Both the position numbers and the translations under genes were made by a program. A DNA stretch of 64,000 nt from Carex sylvatica. Its lineage: Eukaryota > Streptophyta > Magnoliopsida > Poales > Cyperaceae. The stretch is from the NCBI GenBank assembly GCA_964058845.1, contig CAXKVR010000038.1, positions 124,001 to 188,000 on the forward strand, written 5' to 3'. The notes beneath the pieces are model-generated. The model was not told the origin of the DNA. It searched no databases and worked only from the letters and a program-made list of their open reading frames with translations. Positions 22,434 to 34,900 of the stretch are shown here, piece by piece; the stretch's first letter is position 1; the number at the start of each line of letters is the position of its first letter.

Positions 22434-23071
22434 CAGGTTTATTTAAAAAAAGCCAGAGAATTTAAATTCTCAGCCAGCAAAAACATAAGGTCCTCGTTAA
22501 TTATGCTCAGCCGTTTTGGATCTCATGGGATATTTTGAAATTTATACTTGCCATTCAAAATACACAATATATAGAGATTTATTTGGTCTAAACTAAAAAA
22601 AGTTAGCTGTGCATTAAAAGTTGATGGTAACAATTGAAAGTAAAAACAAATTATTATATATCTTCACAAGTTGCTACTTCAAGCACTTATTGAGTTATTG
22701 TCAGTGACAGTTCAGATATAGTGTGTTTATGCTAATATATGTCTACGCTGGCGCCAAGGGAATGTTAAATGATTCCTTTTACACTACTTTGACCAGATCA
22801 CAACTTTTCGTTGCACAGTTGCACTCTCTATCCCATCATACAAGGTTATAAGACAGCTGGTCTACGCATACATCTTTTTTACTCCACAATTTTCATGTAC
22901 CTCTGACCTCTCTAGCTAGCTCTTTTTTTTTTTCTTAGAAGTTACAACCTTGGCAGAGGCATCCAAATGTGACATGTCTCTCTCAGTCTGTCTGTTTCTC
23001 TCTATAATAGAACCTAACATGCACTGCTCCTCCACTTTCGCAAGCAACACCTAATTAACCCTAATCATACC
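22434..23071 (+). promoter_or_regulatory. Upstream region of the WIP gene
   Basis: A non-coding stretch before the start codon at 23072. CTCTATAATAGAA near 23000 could serve as a TATA box and is followed by a CT-rich tract and CTAATTAACCCTAATC just before the start. No single regulatory site can be proved from sequence alone. Confidence 0.35.
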
Positions 23072-26000
23072 ATGAGCGATCTCACGCACACTTCATCGAT
23101 CTCATCTTCTTCTCCTCTCAAAGAAACTCTCCCTCTGTTAGCTCTATTTTCCCAACAACAAAACACATCCAGCTGTGAAAATAATGGAAATGATCAATGT
23201 CGGCAAGTGCTGAATATGAACTCTGACATTACTGTTACACTGGAGTTAGGTCTACCGTGTGATAACAGTAAAGAAAAATTTTCTAGTGGAAGTGAAACTG
23301 CAGAGAGAGAACCAGATCACGGGGAAGAAACGATAGCAAATTATGGAGATGCCATTGGGAGGTTGAATAAGGGAAACACATATTGGATCCCGACGCCTGC
23401 TCAAATATTGCTTGGCCCGACACAGTTTTCCTGCTCAGTATGTCCAAAGACTTTTCATAGATATAACAATTTACAGGTATGTTTTTATTTTTATTTTATA
23501 TCTCTCTACATCTAAATATCCTCTCTTTGTTTCAACTTTCTTTCTCTTCAGCTTCAGAAAATCAAATCTTTGATATGCATAAAGCTAATAGTTCTTTTCA
23601 GCAACACGAAAACAAGGAAGTTTGGTTTCACGATTTTTCTTCTTTTTAATTTTGGTTTAAAACTTGTAGAATTAATAACAATATATAATATTATATTTTT
23701 TATTTACAGGTATTATAACAGTATAACTTTCTCCTTTTCTCCCTTGGTACTCTTTTTCATTCTTCAAATCACTGTTTCTTGACGGCAAGATACGCTATCT
23801 TTATTACAAATTACAAATTAAACAACAGCATTAGCAACAACAACAATAATAATAAAATATAACACTAACTTCAACAGCATCAACAAAAGTTATATATAGG
23901 ATAGTAATAATAACAACAAAAAAGAAATAATATTATGTTTTCGGAAATTATGATGACCTATTTTAGTGAATAATTTTCTGATCTGTTACACAAGAGTTAC
24001 ATAGTATTTAATATTTATACACACATCCCTCTAACGGTATTATTACATACTCCCAACGTACGGTACTATATATATTCTCTTTTAAGGAAAAAAAAAGGGT
24101 AGAGTTTTGTCTTAGCTCCTTTTTTTTGCCATTTATATATATATATATATATATATAACCTATGATGACAAATTGACATGGCCATATGACTTTGAGGCAA
24201 TTTTCTAATTAATCCTATTTGATCTTAATTTGACATTTTATTTTTCAACAAATAACAATACGATGATGACCACAACGATGATGCATGATAAGAATCACCT
24301 AGCAATCAATACCGATTATTAGTCAATTAATATTGAGCACGCAAAAAATAAAATGTCAACTCTCTAGAGAAAACGAGAAGAGCATGCAACACCAATAGAT
24401 TATATTATTAAATTTGTAATTATTGGAGTTATCTTCTATGTCATATATATATACTCTAAAAATTACAAAATAAGGTATATATACAGTCAGAGGAAGCATT
24501 AATTAGATTCTAAATTTTGAACAATATGCTTATAATTAGACCTTATGAAACTTGAATGCATGTCATTTGTCAAATTCGCAATGTTGTAGAACCAAACCTA
24601 GGACCCGTGTCAGAATTGTGGTATATATATATCTCTGTGGATCCAAGCCAGATGGATGAAAAACTTGCGCAACAACATTAATTATATTCTTGCTCATGCT
24701 ATATATATACTTGCCTATTTAATTATCCAGTGATTATAGACTACTATTATATATTTCTCATCTCTGCATCTGTTGGTTAACATAACGAATAGATGTTTTT
24801 TTTTTTGAAGGACAGTTGGCCAGTAGTCAGCTGTCGATATATTGAATAAGAAAAGTTTATTTACATCTCCCAACAGGAGTTTTTTTATCCTACTAAGTAC
24901 TACTAAGTAGGATGTTAATTAATACTACTAAGTACTAACCATTCACACAATAACTAGTGATTAATTCTACATTTTCATTTTTTAGGCTGTAGATGAAATT
25001 GAGCTGATCATTATGCATTGTTCTCTATATATACATATTTTAACTATTGAAGCCTTGTTTGAACATACTCCATGGGGTGGATCCAGTCTAGAACCAAACC
25101 AGCGAAGCCAACACTTAAATGCAAAACCTATACATATATATACATGCCCTGGCATATAAAAGTATATATATATTAACGATCGAAAAGAGTACAATTGCAA
25201 GGATGAAAAATAGGTATAGAACGATGTCTCAAAACCTTGATGACTCTTGATTGACATGTACACTCCATGGAGTGGATCCAGTCTAGAACCAAACCGGCCG
25301 AGTTGACACTGTTACATGCAAAAAATCTATACATGCCCTGGCATATAAATATATTAACGATAAAAAAGAGAGCACAAGGACGACAAATATATATATACAA
25401 AACAACATCTGAAAACCTTGATGACTCTTGATTGAAAAACACTAAAACAGCTAATTAAATTGTGGGATATATATGATTTATAATCACTGTTAAAATGAAA
25501 AACAAATCCGATCATATATTGAACTGAGATGATGATCAGTTGAAACAGATATCACACCCACCGGCAGATGTATTAGTTACTGTGATCTTGTGATGTAATT
25601 TTATTTTATAAGGGGACTAAAATTATAAATATTTATAAAAAATAAAAAATACAAAGGACAAAATTAACTGCTAAGTACTTTAAAATTGGCCTGCATTAGT
25701 TTATTCAGGCTCCAAATCTCAACATTTTTATTCCGTCCCTGATCACACCTTCATATATTTAAGGTCCAATTAATGAAGGAGAGAAGGCATGCATGAGTTG
25801 ATCATAAACTGTACTTTGAAACTATTGGAGAGTAATGAGAGCCAAATTGAACCAGCTGACAGCACTGGTGACAGTGTTGTCATCTCTGTGCATGTAAACT
25901 TTGGAGAGTCTAATTTTGTACTTATTCTTGTAAATGAGCGATTACTGGTCGACAGATCGAGAGAGTAGTATCTTTCAGAATCCTATTCTCACTATTCTCT

Positions 26001-26907
26001 CTCTCACTCCTTCTCACAAGGTACAGATAATATTCCTACACACTGCCTAGAGCATGTGATCAGTTCTAGTTGCATCCAAAACAGTTTAGAGAAAGGTGGC
26101 AGAACTTACCTGTTTAGCGAGATTAAGTTGGCCTCATACCAGTCTGAAATTAGTTTTCATCTTTATTTGAGTAAATTTGATATTGCTATTTAGCGATTTA
26201 TTTTCTTGGGAGATTTTCATGTATTCCCTTCAAAAACTTCAAAATTACATATTTTTCCTTTTAAACTTTGAAATTGCCTATCCCCCCACTTCCAAAAATG
26301 ACAAATTTACCCATTTTATTGTCTTCTATATTAAAACTCATTTTAAATCTATAAAGTATACATTTTACCCTTCATTAAAAGCGTAAAATATATATTGCAC
26401 CTATTTTCGAATTTTTGATCTATCTATCTATATTTCTTATAGATGCACATGTGGGGTCATGGGTCACAGTACCGTAAGGGACTGGATTCACTAAGGGGCA
26501 TCCAACCGAGCGCCATGTTGCGTCTCCAATGCTATTGTTGTGCCCCCGGATGCCGCAATAACATAGATCATCCTAGATCAAGGCCTCTAAAGGACTTCAG
26601 AACTCTTCAAACCCACTACAAACGACGTCATGGTTCACGTCCCTTCTCGTGCCGGAAATGTGGCAAAGCCCTAGCTGTCAGAGGCGATTGGCGGACCCAT
26701 GAAAAGAATTGCGGTCGGTTGTGGTTCTGTGTGTGTGGTACCGACTTCAAGCACAAGAGGTCTTTAAAGGACCATGTTAAGGCATTTGGACATGGTCATG
26801 GTGCCTATGGACTAGGTAATAATACCAAGCCATTTGTGTATTTAAAGGAGGAAAAGGCGCTTTCATCTGAGATTAATATTAGTGCTGCTTGTGGAGTTGG
26901 TAAATGA
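23072..26907 (+). CDS. WIP: WIP-domain C2H2 zinc-finger transcription factor, two exons
   Basis: Exon 1 is 23072-23476 and exon 2 is 26443-26907 (289 residues); the junction falls after NNLQ and before [13 protein letters not shown], the usual intron place in this family. The N-terminus has LPLLALF (about 20-26) and an EAR-like LELGL (57-61) that suggests repression. [18 protein letters not shown] starts the conserved domain at residue 104. Finger 1 is C121-x2-C124-x12-H137-x3-H141; further fingers follow in [33 protein letters not shown] and [20 protein letters not shown] proteins are nuclear regulators of organ patterning and seed-coat traits. The QFSCSVC and LWFCVCG segments recall WIP6/DOT5-like members, but the paralogue is not settled. 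The protein is short for the family. The 3-kb intron is long. Confidence 0.93.
23477..26442 (+). other. Single intron of the WIP gene, 2966 bp
   Basis: It has a GTATGT donor and a TTTCTTATAG acceptor. The intron is AT-rich, with (TA)n runs and the tandem duplication at 25045-25441, and holds no other gene that I can support. Confidence 0.85.
25045..25441 (+). repeat. Tandem duplication of about 190-210 bp in the WIP intron
   Basis: CTCCATGG.GTGGATCCAG followed by TCTAGAACCAAACC, then CATGCCCTGGCATATAAA and AAAACCTTGATGACTCTTG occur in the same order at about 25045-25258 and 25259-25441. The copies differ by many small changes, so the duplication is not recent. Confidence 0.8.
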
Positions 26908-26949
26908 GGGTTGCCATTAATTAATCATTTGTTTTGTAATTTGTTCAGT

Positions 26950-26955
26950 AATAAA
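26950..26955 (+). terminator. Polyadenylation signal of the WIP gene
   Basis: AATAAA lies 43 bases after the stop codon. It is the canonical signal, in the expected place, but no cleavage site is visible. Confidence 0.5.
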
Positions 26956-27405
26956 ACCTTGTTTGGGACAAAGTTTGTTAATTTGTCATGGAAGAGAAGT
27001 TGTTAATGAGCTAGCTAGAGATATTGCCTAAACAATTGCTTCAAGACTTAATTAATAAACCTTGTGTGGTTAATTTTAAGATCTAATGCATATTTATCTC
27101 CAAAAAGAAAAAAGATCTGATGCATATATTATTTGCTTGTTGTTGATTTATTGAACAATTCATTGTTTTGTTTACAAATCTGAAGAGAACAATTAATTTA
27201 TGAGAGATTTAATTAAATTAACGGGGACTTAGTTGTCATATATTATTTATTTTTATGTTTTCTTTTGGTTATTAATTTTTCATATAATTGAGCAACATTT
27301 TATATAGTTCTCCATAAAATGCTAAACTTATACACACACACTGGATGAGAAGTTAAAGAAGAGAAACTACATACTACGATCACAAACTTTTATTTTGAGA
27401 AATGG
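26956..27405. other. Intergenic, no gene seen
   Basis: AT-rich sequence after the WIP gene. No coding region or repeat is supported. Confidence 0.4.
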
Positions 27406-27521
27406 GAGGTAGCAGAGTTGGTTAAGAAAAACAAATTCTAAGATGGTTATCCAAAGATTATCGAGAGTTTAATTCTCCCTCATGACTTCGCAGCCTCTGC
27501 GAAGGTTTAAAAAAAAAATAC
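27406..27521 (+). mobile_element. Possible tRNA-derived SINE
   Basis: GGTAGCAGAGTTGGTTAAG resembles a polymerase III A box and GAGAGTTTAATTCTCCC, about 50 bases later, resembles a B box. The unit closes with an A run at about 27509-27519. This arrangement fits a SINE, but the boxes are imperfect and no target duplication was found. Confidence 0.4.
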
Positions 27522-28436
27522 TATATATGATCGCATACTCACATCATTACTGAAAGTCTGATTTTGACTCTTCAACTATTAATTTAGTTCAGTCATGCTC
27601 ACAGTCTTTCTTATTTATTGAAATTTCTAATTTAACAATATTATAATTTAAAGATTGATTTGTCCTAATTAAGTTTTGTCACATCACATCTTAAATAGGA
27701 TCCCAATGAAATTAAGTTCAATTGTAAGGGATTTCATGTACTGATTTTCCAGAGCATCATATATATATAGGACTGGATTCAGAAGGGAATACTGAACACC
27801 GGGGAGGAATTTGAGGGGAAACAGTATATATATATGATCGATAGAACCTAACAGTACGGATGACTTGTTTATAATCTCAGTATAATTAAGGTAACACTGA
27901 TCACATTTCATAGCATCTTTCAAATAAACCTATTTTTTGTTTTTATCTCAAGTTACAAATATTCAAACACATGCCCGGAGCATGTGATCATTTGCATGTC
28001 CTACTTGAATTTTCTGCACAGATTCATTATGTTTGTTTATTTACACAATGTTTTCGAACTTATTAGAGGTGGAGTAAGAAAAAAGATCAATATATAGGAT
28101 GAGAGACAATTTTGAGAGTATAACATAATTGTATAATTTGTTATTGACACAATTAATACAATTTAAAATTTTCAATTGATTGAGAAGTAGTCTCCAAAAA
28201 TGTATTCTTTGTCTATATATATATATATAGGCCGGGCCTAGCAAGAAAGATACAAATTAATTAAAGACTGTAGTAAATGGACAAGTGGAGTGTCAGCTGT
28301 CAGGTGAGGGGAAGCATGATTGATGCCTTTCTGCGAATTATTCTTTGCGACTGAAACGTGGAGGCACTGCATGCATTTCTTTAATTTTTCCTGTGATTTT
28401 ATTGATCAATCATCGCAGTGGTAGTACGTACGTACT
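27522..28436. other. Intergenic, no gene seen
   Basis: AT-rich, with short frames on the minus strand that have no domain. (TA)n is near 28217. Nothing further is supported. Confidence 0.4.
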
Positions 28437-28484
28437 ATATATTATATTATATTATATTATATTATATTATATTATATTATATAT
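28437..28484 (+). repeat. (ATATT)n microsatellite
   Basis: About nine tandem 5-base units. Confidence 0.85.
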
Positions 28485-28689
28485 CTCATGATCGAGGCGC
28501 ATGCATGCATTAATGGCCCAGGTGCAAACACCTCGTACAAAATTAAATTACAAATTTACATTCTCTCAAGCGAAACAGTTCTTGGTGTCTCTTTCTCTCG
28601 GTACAACTCTAGTATTTCTATAAGATAGGTGATAGGATCGAGGAAGCTCTGCAGATTGGAGCACGCAAGTCCGCACCAATCATACAGGC

Positions 28690-28790
28690 CCATAATATTT
28701 AGGCCCAAATGAAATCCTACCATAATATTTAGGCCCAAATGAAATCCTACCATAATATTTAGGCCCAAATGAAATCCTACCATAATATAA
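28690..28790 (+). repeat. 30-bp minisatellite upstream of the SUGP1-like gene
   Basis: Three identical 30-base units starting CATAATATTTAGGCCCAAAT and ending GAAATCCTAC, followed by a partial fourth. It lies about 70 bases upstream of the probable 5' UTR exon, so it may be in the promoter. The units contain GGCCCAAAT, close to the GGCCCA element common in plant housekeeping promoters. Confidence 0.85.
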
Positions 28791-28859
28791 GTCGCTTACT
28801 TTTTTGTATGGAGATCTCCATTCCCCATTATAACTAGAAAAAATTGACCGACCCTGACC

Positions 28860-30136
28860 TCCGTTTTCTCACACACAATTGGGATCGCGTCGCATCTTTC
28901 GAGAGGTAATCCGATTTTCATTCTTAGGTTTTCTCAATTTCGTCGTCCAACCTAATTTTCTTATCCGATTTCTCTCTGGTGAATCGAAGGTTTGCTTTCT
29001 ATTACTCTCTAACTGCTTCAACTCTAAATTCTTCTAAATTCTTCTTTCGTTTTGCATCTCGTTTTCACCTATTACCCGGCTATGCTAAATTTATGTTTTC
29101 CTTCATACGCAAGAGGTATAATATCTATGCGGTAATTCTTGCTTATGAAGCTGTATTAACAGTTCTAATAACTTGGATTTATTGCCTTTTAGTTTTCCAA
29201 AAAATTGCCTTTTCCTGTCATCTCTTTATGGCCCGATTTCGTTTTTTTTTTCCCTTTGAGATACTACTTAAACACTTCCCAATCGAGTACAAAGTACTTT
29301 CTAATGCATCAATTAAATTCTTCAAATTTTTGTGTTCAACTTAATTTTAGTATTTGTCAGAAAAGAGTTATGTTATGGGTGATGGAATACCGAGACTTCC
29401 ATTATTAAATTTGTTAGTAGCCTTAAGGAAGGGAACCAGCAGATAGGATTGGGTTCATTCTTTTTGGCTCTTTGCAATAGCTGCATCTTCTCCTTTATTC
29501 TTTTTTTTTTTTTTGAAGAATAGGCATAAATGCCTTTCCATTATATAAAAAGAAACATTAAAGAGACTAGTTCAATAAGAGAAGAAAAAAAAAATGCAAA
29601 ACTACCCTGGAAAAAGCAAAAATGCCATGCATTGGTCTGAGGAGCGCACACCCAGTATCCCTAATCAGATACTGAACTCATTGACTGGTCCATCAAGAGC
29701 AGTATCAAGATTTCAGCTTTATTGAAATCATCATTGACCTGGCAAAAACACAATGATCCCTACCCCTTAAAGCAAACAGCAAAGGCACGAACAAATTCTT
29801 CTCCTTTTGAAATATTGTCATATTTTAAATTGTTCTCAAACTGTCCATTACATTTACGTTTTCTCGTTATAAAAGTGATTAAGAATGTAGGGGGCAGTAG
29901 AGTGCTTCTGAAAGAAAGTTTTGAGTTTGGAATTGATAGTATCTTCATACTATATAGGAGCGTATATCAGATATTTTCCATTTTCCATGGTATCCACGAA
30001 ATCTTGAGGTCTAGTGGGGGCACTTGAATTTTTTATCCTACTTCGCACCTTAACTTTATTTCTTCAGTAGACTTTTCCTGATTTGTCAACAACTTATTTC
30101 ATATGTAAACTCTAAGCTAAAGCTTAAAGAGTGCAG
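28860..30136 (+). other. Probable 5' UTR exon and leader intron of the SUGP1-like gene
   Basis: A pyrimidine-rich stretch ending TTTCGAGAG is followed by a donor GTAATCC at 28906. An acceptor AGTGCAG ends at 30136, 35 bases before the start codon. The transcript start is not known. The intron contains the poly(A)-tailed remnant at about 29501-29960. Confidence 0.5.
29501..29960 (-). mobile_element. Poly(A)-tailed retroelement remnant in the leader intron
   Basis: A run of 18 T at about 29501-29518 followed by GAAGAATAGGCATAAATGCC looks like the poly(A) end of a LINE-type insertion on the minus strand. An open minus-strand frame continues for about 60 codons (29948 to 29760) without a domain I recognise. 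The upstream limit is a guess. Confidence 0.4.
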
Positions 30137-30171
30137 CATTTGACATTAAATAGAAGCTGAACAAACCGGCA

Positions 30172-33100
30172 ATGGCAAAGGACCTCTTTGCAAACGATGG
30201 GTCCTTCATGGAGAAATTCAAACAAATGCAAAAGGTTATGGAAGAGAAATCGAATACAGTTAGCACCAAACCACCTGTTTCTTCAGTGCCGCCAATGGTT
30301 CCTGCAAAGCCATCTGTTGTGCTAAACAAGAGGCCCTTGGATCAGAAAGGGAGCATTATGAAGAAAACAGATCAGTCAACTGGTACCAGTTCTGGTGCCA
30401 CCGGCAAGCTTGCTTTTAGTTTGAAATCCAAATCAAAGGTTGTAACTGCACCTGTGGGATTTGGTATGGATGAAGAGGATGATGAGGGAGATAATGGAGT
30501 CTCTCCTCATGAGCCAACCAAGCGTCACAAAATGGACCAGGGGCTAGGTTCGGAGAATGGTGTTGTTGGTAATGTCTTCTTTATTGTAGTATTTTTAAAT
30601 GTTTCAACTGGAATTTCTGTTAGTTTGAAGGCAGTATCGATATTTCTTCATCTTAAAAGGCTAGAAATCCACAAAGCTGTAACAGTATTCATATCATATA
30701 ATACCATGTTAAGAAAGTTTTTCTTTTATCCAATATTGCATTTATCTATAATTTTGGTATTTTATATTTATTATTAGCCCATTAGCTCTGATCTAACAAG
30801 TAATAAGTAATATTTATAACACCATGCTACCTATTGAATTGTCTTTTGCCTTATCTGGGGGGATAGATTTGTTTTCATTATTGTTCTTTTGGATCTATTT
30901 CTTCGTATGATCTGATAAATAATTTACCTGTTTGAGAATCCGTCTATCATAAGTAATGTTGATTGGAAAATTACTGGATTCAAAAGCCCTCAATAGCTCT
31001 TATTAGTAGGGTGCCTTTTGGCAAGATATGTTTTATTTTTCATCTTTTCATTCTATTTTACTTTCACTGATGAAGTGCAGTGGATAGTATAGTTACCCAA
31101 TTGAGGACTGGTCAAAATTGTAGGGTGTTGGTTGTAATGCAGGAATGATATGTAAATTGATATTTATTTAACAGAATTATTTAAGTGGTAATGCAGCAGA
31201 AACAGGTGTGCCATCACCGCCTAGTGATTATACTGTCAGGAAGGTTATTGACAGGCTGGCCAACTTGGTTGCAAAAAACGGAAGACAACATGAGCACGTC
31301 ACTCGGCAGAGAAACCCTGGCGATACTCCTTTCAAGTTTGTTTTTTCTTCTTTCTTTTAGTATTAATATTTTCTGTTTTCATTTGAGATGTTGTAAGGCA
31401 AGGAAAACAATTATTGCAATGCAAGTATTATGGATAAAGCTGTCAATTGGTATATAGTTGCTTAGTATTGGCACTCATTAATAATTAAGTTATAAAGTCA
31501 TACTCGCCCATGTCATTTAAGGATTATGCCTTGAGAATATCTTACCAGAAACTATATAGTAAATACTTGAAGAACAAATTAAAATGGCATATTAGTACAC
31601 AGGAGGGCCATACTGGTACAAGAGGACATTGTACAAGTAGATGGGACCACTGCAAAATGATTCTTTTGTATTTTTTATGCTAACAAATGTATTAAACTTT
31701 TTTATACTAAAGAATTAAAAAAAAGCTATAAGATGAAAATCAAAACTTGAAAAAGCATACTTATTAGATGCTGAGAACAGTTTTAAAGTTATTTTTCCAT
31801 GGAGAGAATACTTCGTTAAGCATTTGTTTGTTTGCAATGTGTACGTGTATTGTGACTTTACATTGTTATTTTATTAACAATTTATACTCTTTGTTTGGTT
31901 ATCAAGGTTCTTGTTTGATAAGAATTGCTCAGAGTACAAGTACTATGAGTATAGGCTCCATGAGGAAGAAAAGACTCTTGCCCAGTTTGATTCTCATTCT
32001 GCATCATCGCATCATGGTAAAGACTTGAAAATTTATAGCTAAACAAAAACTAAATGCTGATTGCATAATTAGGGTGAAGTGGATTACTTTATACAATCGA
32101 AGGTTGATTGAACAGGACAAATTGTTCAATTGAAAGTTTATTGAGTGCATATGTCTGGATCAATTGCAAAATTAGGGTAAATGGAGTTAATTGAGGTTTA
32201 ATTGGATAGTCTCGTCTTTTTTATTAGAGGCCTAATAGTGGCGATGTAAGATTTCTTGATGGATAAACTGAGGTTTATTTGGCCAGACGAATTGCAATAG
32301 ATGCCTTTCTGTACAGTTAGAAGTTACTCAGGCATGCACAATTATGGTTTTTGTAGTCTTTGTTACACAACTGAGGGCAGGTTGGTGGGTCTGTAGCTTT
32401 TATAGTATTATATATTTATCTGTTGTAATCATACAATACTGGTACATTTATACATGTATAAACTAGTATATCATCAATGCCTGATCCATGTATTTGCTAT
32501 TTTTTATGGACATACTATGATTTATCACAACTGTTATTCTCATTGTCTCTACATATTGAGTGCAGTCAATAATACTTCTACTGCTGGTTGGTCTGGCGGG
32601 TCCCAAAGAGGCAGGCCTCAACAGAAATCATACCAAACTCCAGCTGCAGCTTTGTATGGTTCAAGCCAAGAAGCTGGCTCTTCAGGTAGTAGTTGTGGAC
32701 ATTTAGTACTGACAGTAAGTGGCATTTAGGTTTCAAATTTTTTGACATATGTGAACATAGTTCCTGAATGTTGGAAATAAATGTTAGGTATGTAAACCTT
32801 ATTTGTATAGACAATACCCTTTTTCAAAGTTGGTAAAACACAGCTCAACATATGTTTCAGATTTTTCTATGTTGATGTTTTGGACATAGTAAGAAGTAAT
32901 CATACCAATGTGGTACACTTTTGCTTTCATTTAATAGGTTTTAAGATTTACTATAAAACTCATAGCAGTGATTAGTTTTGGTATGGAGTGCATGACATTT
33001 ATTAGAAACAGGTTCAGCAAGTGGGCCCCCATCAGATCCAGTTGCGATGATGGAGTTCTACATGAAAAAGGCTGCAGAAGAGGAGAAAAAGAGGCCACAT

Positions 33101-34900
33101 CGCTTATCTAAAGATGAAATGCCCCCACCTCCTTCCCTTCAAGGTATCTCATTTATCCCCCAATTTTAATAGGTTGATTGATCTACCAGTTATGATTCCT
33201 GATAACTGCACATTCTCAGGTTGCTCGTGTCTATTGAAAACTTTGATAAAGAGTCCCATTTTTATGGTCAGGTTTTTTGTTGAGGTCTATGTTTGAGTTC
33301 AGGTTGTCCTGACAAAATTTATTTGGATATGTGGTTCTGTGTATATTCAGCTTGGGGTTGTTCAGCTGCGACGTGATTGTAGTGTAAAGCATAAAATAAT
33401 GATTTTAAAAAAAAAACATTTTGGCATTTTTTTTAATTGTTGACCGTTTTATCACTGTAAGCTGCTGAATGCTAACTTTAAAACCTGTGACATTTTGAAT
33501 TATTTTTAGTTGGAGATGATAGAGCAGGTATCTGGGTTGGATTTTAGATTTTTGCAGTCATACATTATTTGTATGCTTAGTTTCTTTATTTCTTCTCTTT
33601 GTTTAACATTCTTATAGGATCAACCTGGTATAAATAGTTACTTGACAAGTACTAAGTAACTTATATTGTTATTATTTTTCTTAAAGCATCAGGATCAGGT
33701 AAAAAAGGTCACCACATGGGCGATTTCATCCCTCAAGAGGAATTAGAGAAGTTCATGGCACGCTGTAATGATGCTGCTGCGCAGAAGGCTGCAGAAGAGG
33801 CTGCACAGAAAGCTAAGATCCAGGCTGACAACATTGGTCACAAACTTCTTTCTAAGATGGGGTGGAAAGAAGGTATAATTGTACTTCAGGGGTTAGTTTT
33901 TCATAGTTTTCTTGTTGGTCGTCCCAAGTAGGGCTGCGTGTTTAGCTTGGAGCTCATGGCTCACTTGTGTTCGATTTGAAATGTGTGATATTTACCATTC
34001 TGCCAACACATGTCATTTACCTTTGGAATTTAGAGAAACAATTATTTTCTCATGTTGCAACTCTACTAATACATTGCATAAAATGTATTTCCTCATTTTT
34101 TTTTTCATTCTTTTCTTTTGTTTATGCTTAAGGTAGTATGGAGTTGTAATTGTTTGGATCTTGCATTATAGGGGAAGGACTTGGGAGTGGCAAGAGTGGG
34201 CGCTCAGACCCAGTAATGGCTGGAGATGTGAAAAAAGACAACCTGGGGGTGGGTGCAGTGAAACCAGGTGAGGTTTCTGCCGAAGATGATATCTATGAGC
34301 AGTACAAGAAGCGTATGATGCTCGGCTACAAACACCGGCCTAACCCTCTGGTACATACTATTCCCTCTTATATTTTCTTTTTATATAATTAGTCTAGTTA
34401 CACTATTTGTTGGTCGTCTCTTCAAGGGCTCTTATGTCACCGGAAACATACTCTCTCCCAAATACATAATGTAGGCCTCTTGAATGTCTTACCCTTTAGG
34501 ACTTGAAAAAATATTTGTGATCATGAAGCTGTTAAATGTACCTCTAATATCCAATTTAGTCTCATAGCTTTTTAAATTGTATTGATGTCTAAATGTCTAA
34601 TAGAAGATTCAGGACCTTCCTTTCATTTTCAATCTTTTAGGATGGCTTCCTCTTTTTACACTCCAAAACCTTAGAAAGCCTAATGTACTTTCTTTGAATG
34701 AACAAGTTTGATAGGGTGTTTCTCTGTGCTCCTCTATAGAACTGTTTAAGAGGAGTTTTACAGATTTTCGGATGTTCTGTTAAGTTGTGACAATATATTT
34801 CTTTGTTTGTTTCTGTTTGGTTCATTTTACTTTTGAGAGTTATTAAAGGGGAAATAATTGTTAAATGTTGTAGGGTAACCCAAGAAAGGCATACTATTAA
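30172..34900 (+). CDS. SUGP1: SURP and G-patch splicing protein, SUGP1-like, eight coding exons
   Basis: Exons: 30172-30568, 31197-31335, 31907-32016, 32566-32685, 33012-33143, 33687-33872, 34172-34350, 34874-34900; all junctions are GT-AG and the phases join to 429 residues. The start MAKDLFANDGSFMEKFKQMQ and the end YKHRPNPLGNPRKAYY fit plant SUGP1 homologues (the Arabidopsis SWAP/G-patch protein At3g52120, from memory). A lysine-rich low-complexity part with KRHK (likely nuclear signal) is followed by a SURP module from about residue 145 to 200 (VRKVIDRLANLVAKNGRQHE, then FLFDKNCSEYKYYEYRL). An alanine-rich helix leads into the G-patch from about 349: IGHKLLSKMGWKEGEGLGSG. Human SUGP1 acts with the U2 snRNP at branch-site choice and its G-patch activates DHX15; the same role here is inference. 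All motifs look intact. Confidence 0.93.

Noticed and set aside
27406..27480. An intact tRNA gene
   Set aside because: The A and B box matches are imperfect and no acceptor stem can be paired.
28979..29408. Open frames after the SUGP1-like 5' UTR exon
   Set aside because: They lie in the leader intron, have no domain, and precede the real start at 30172.
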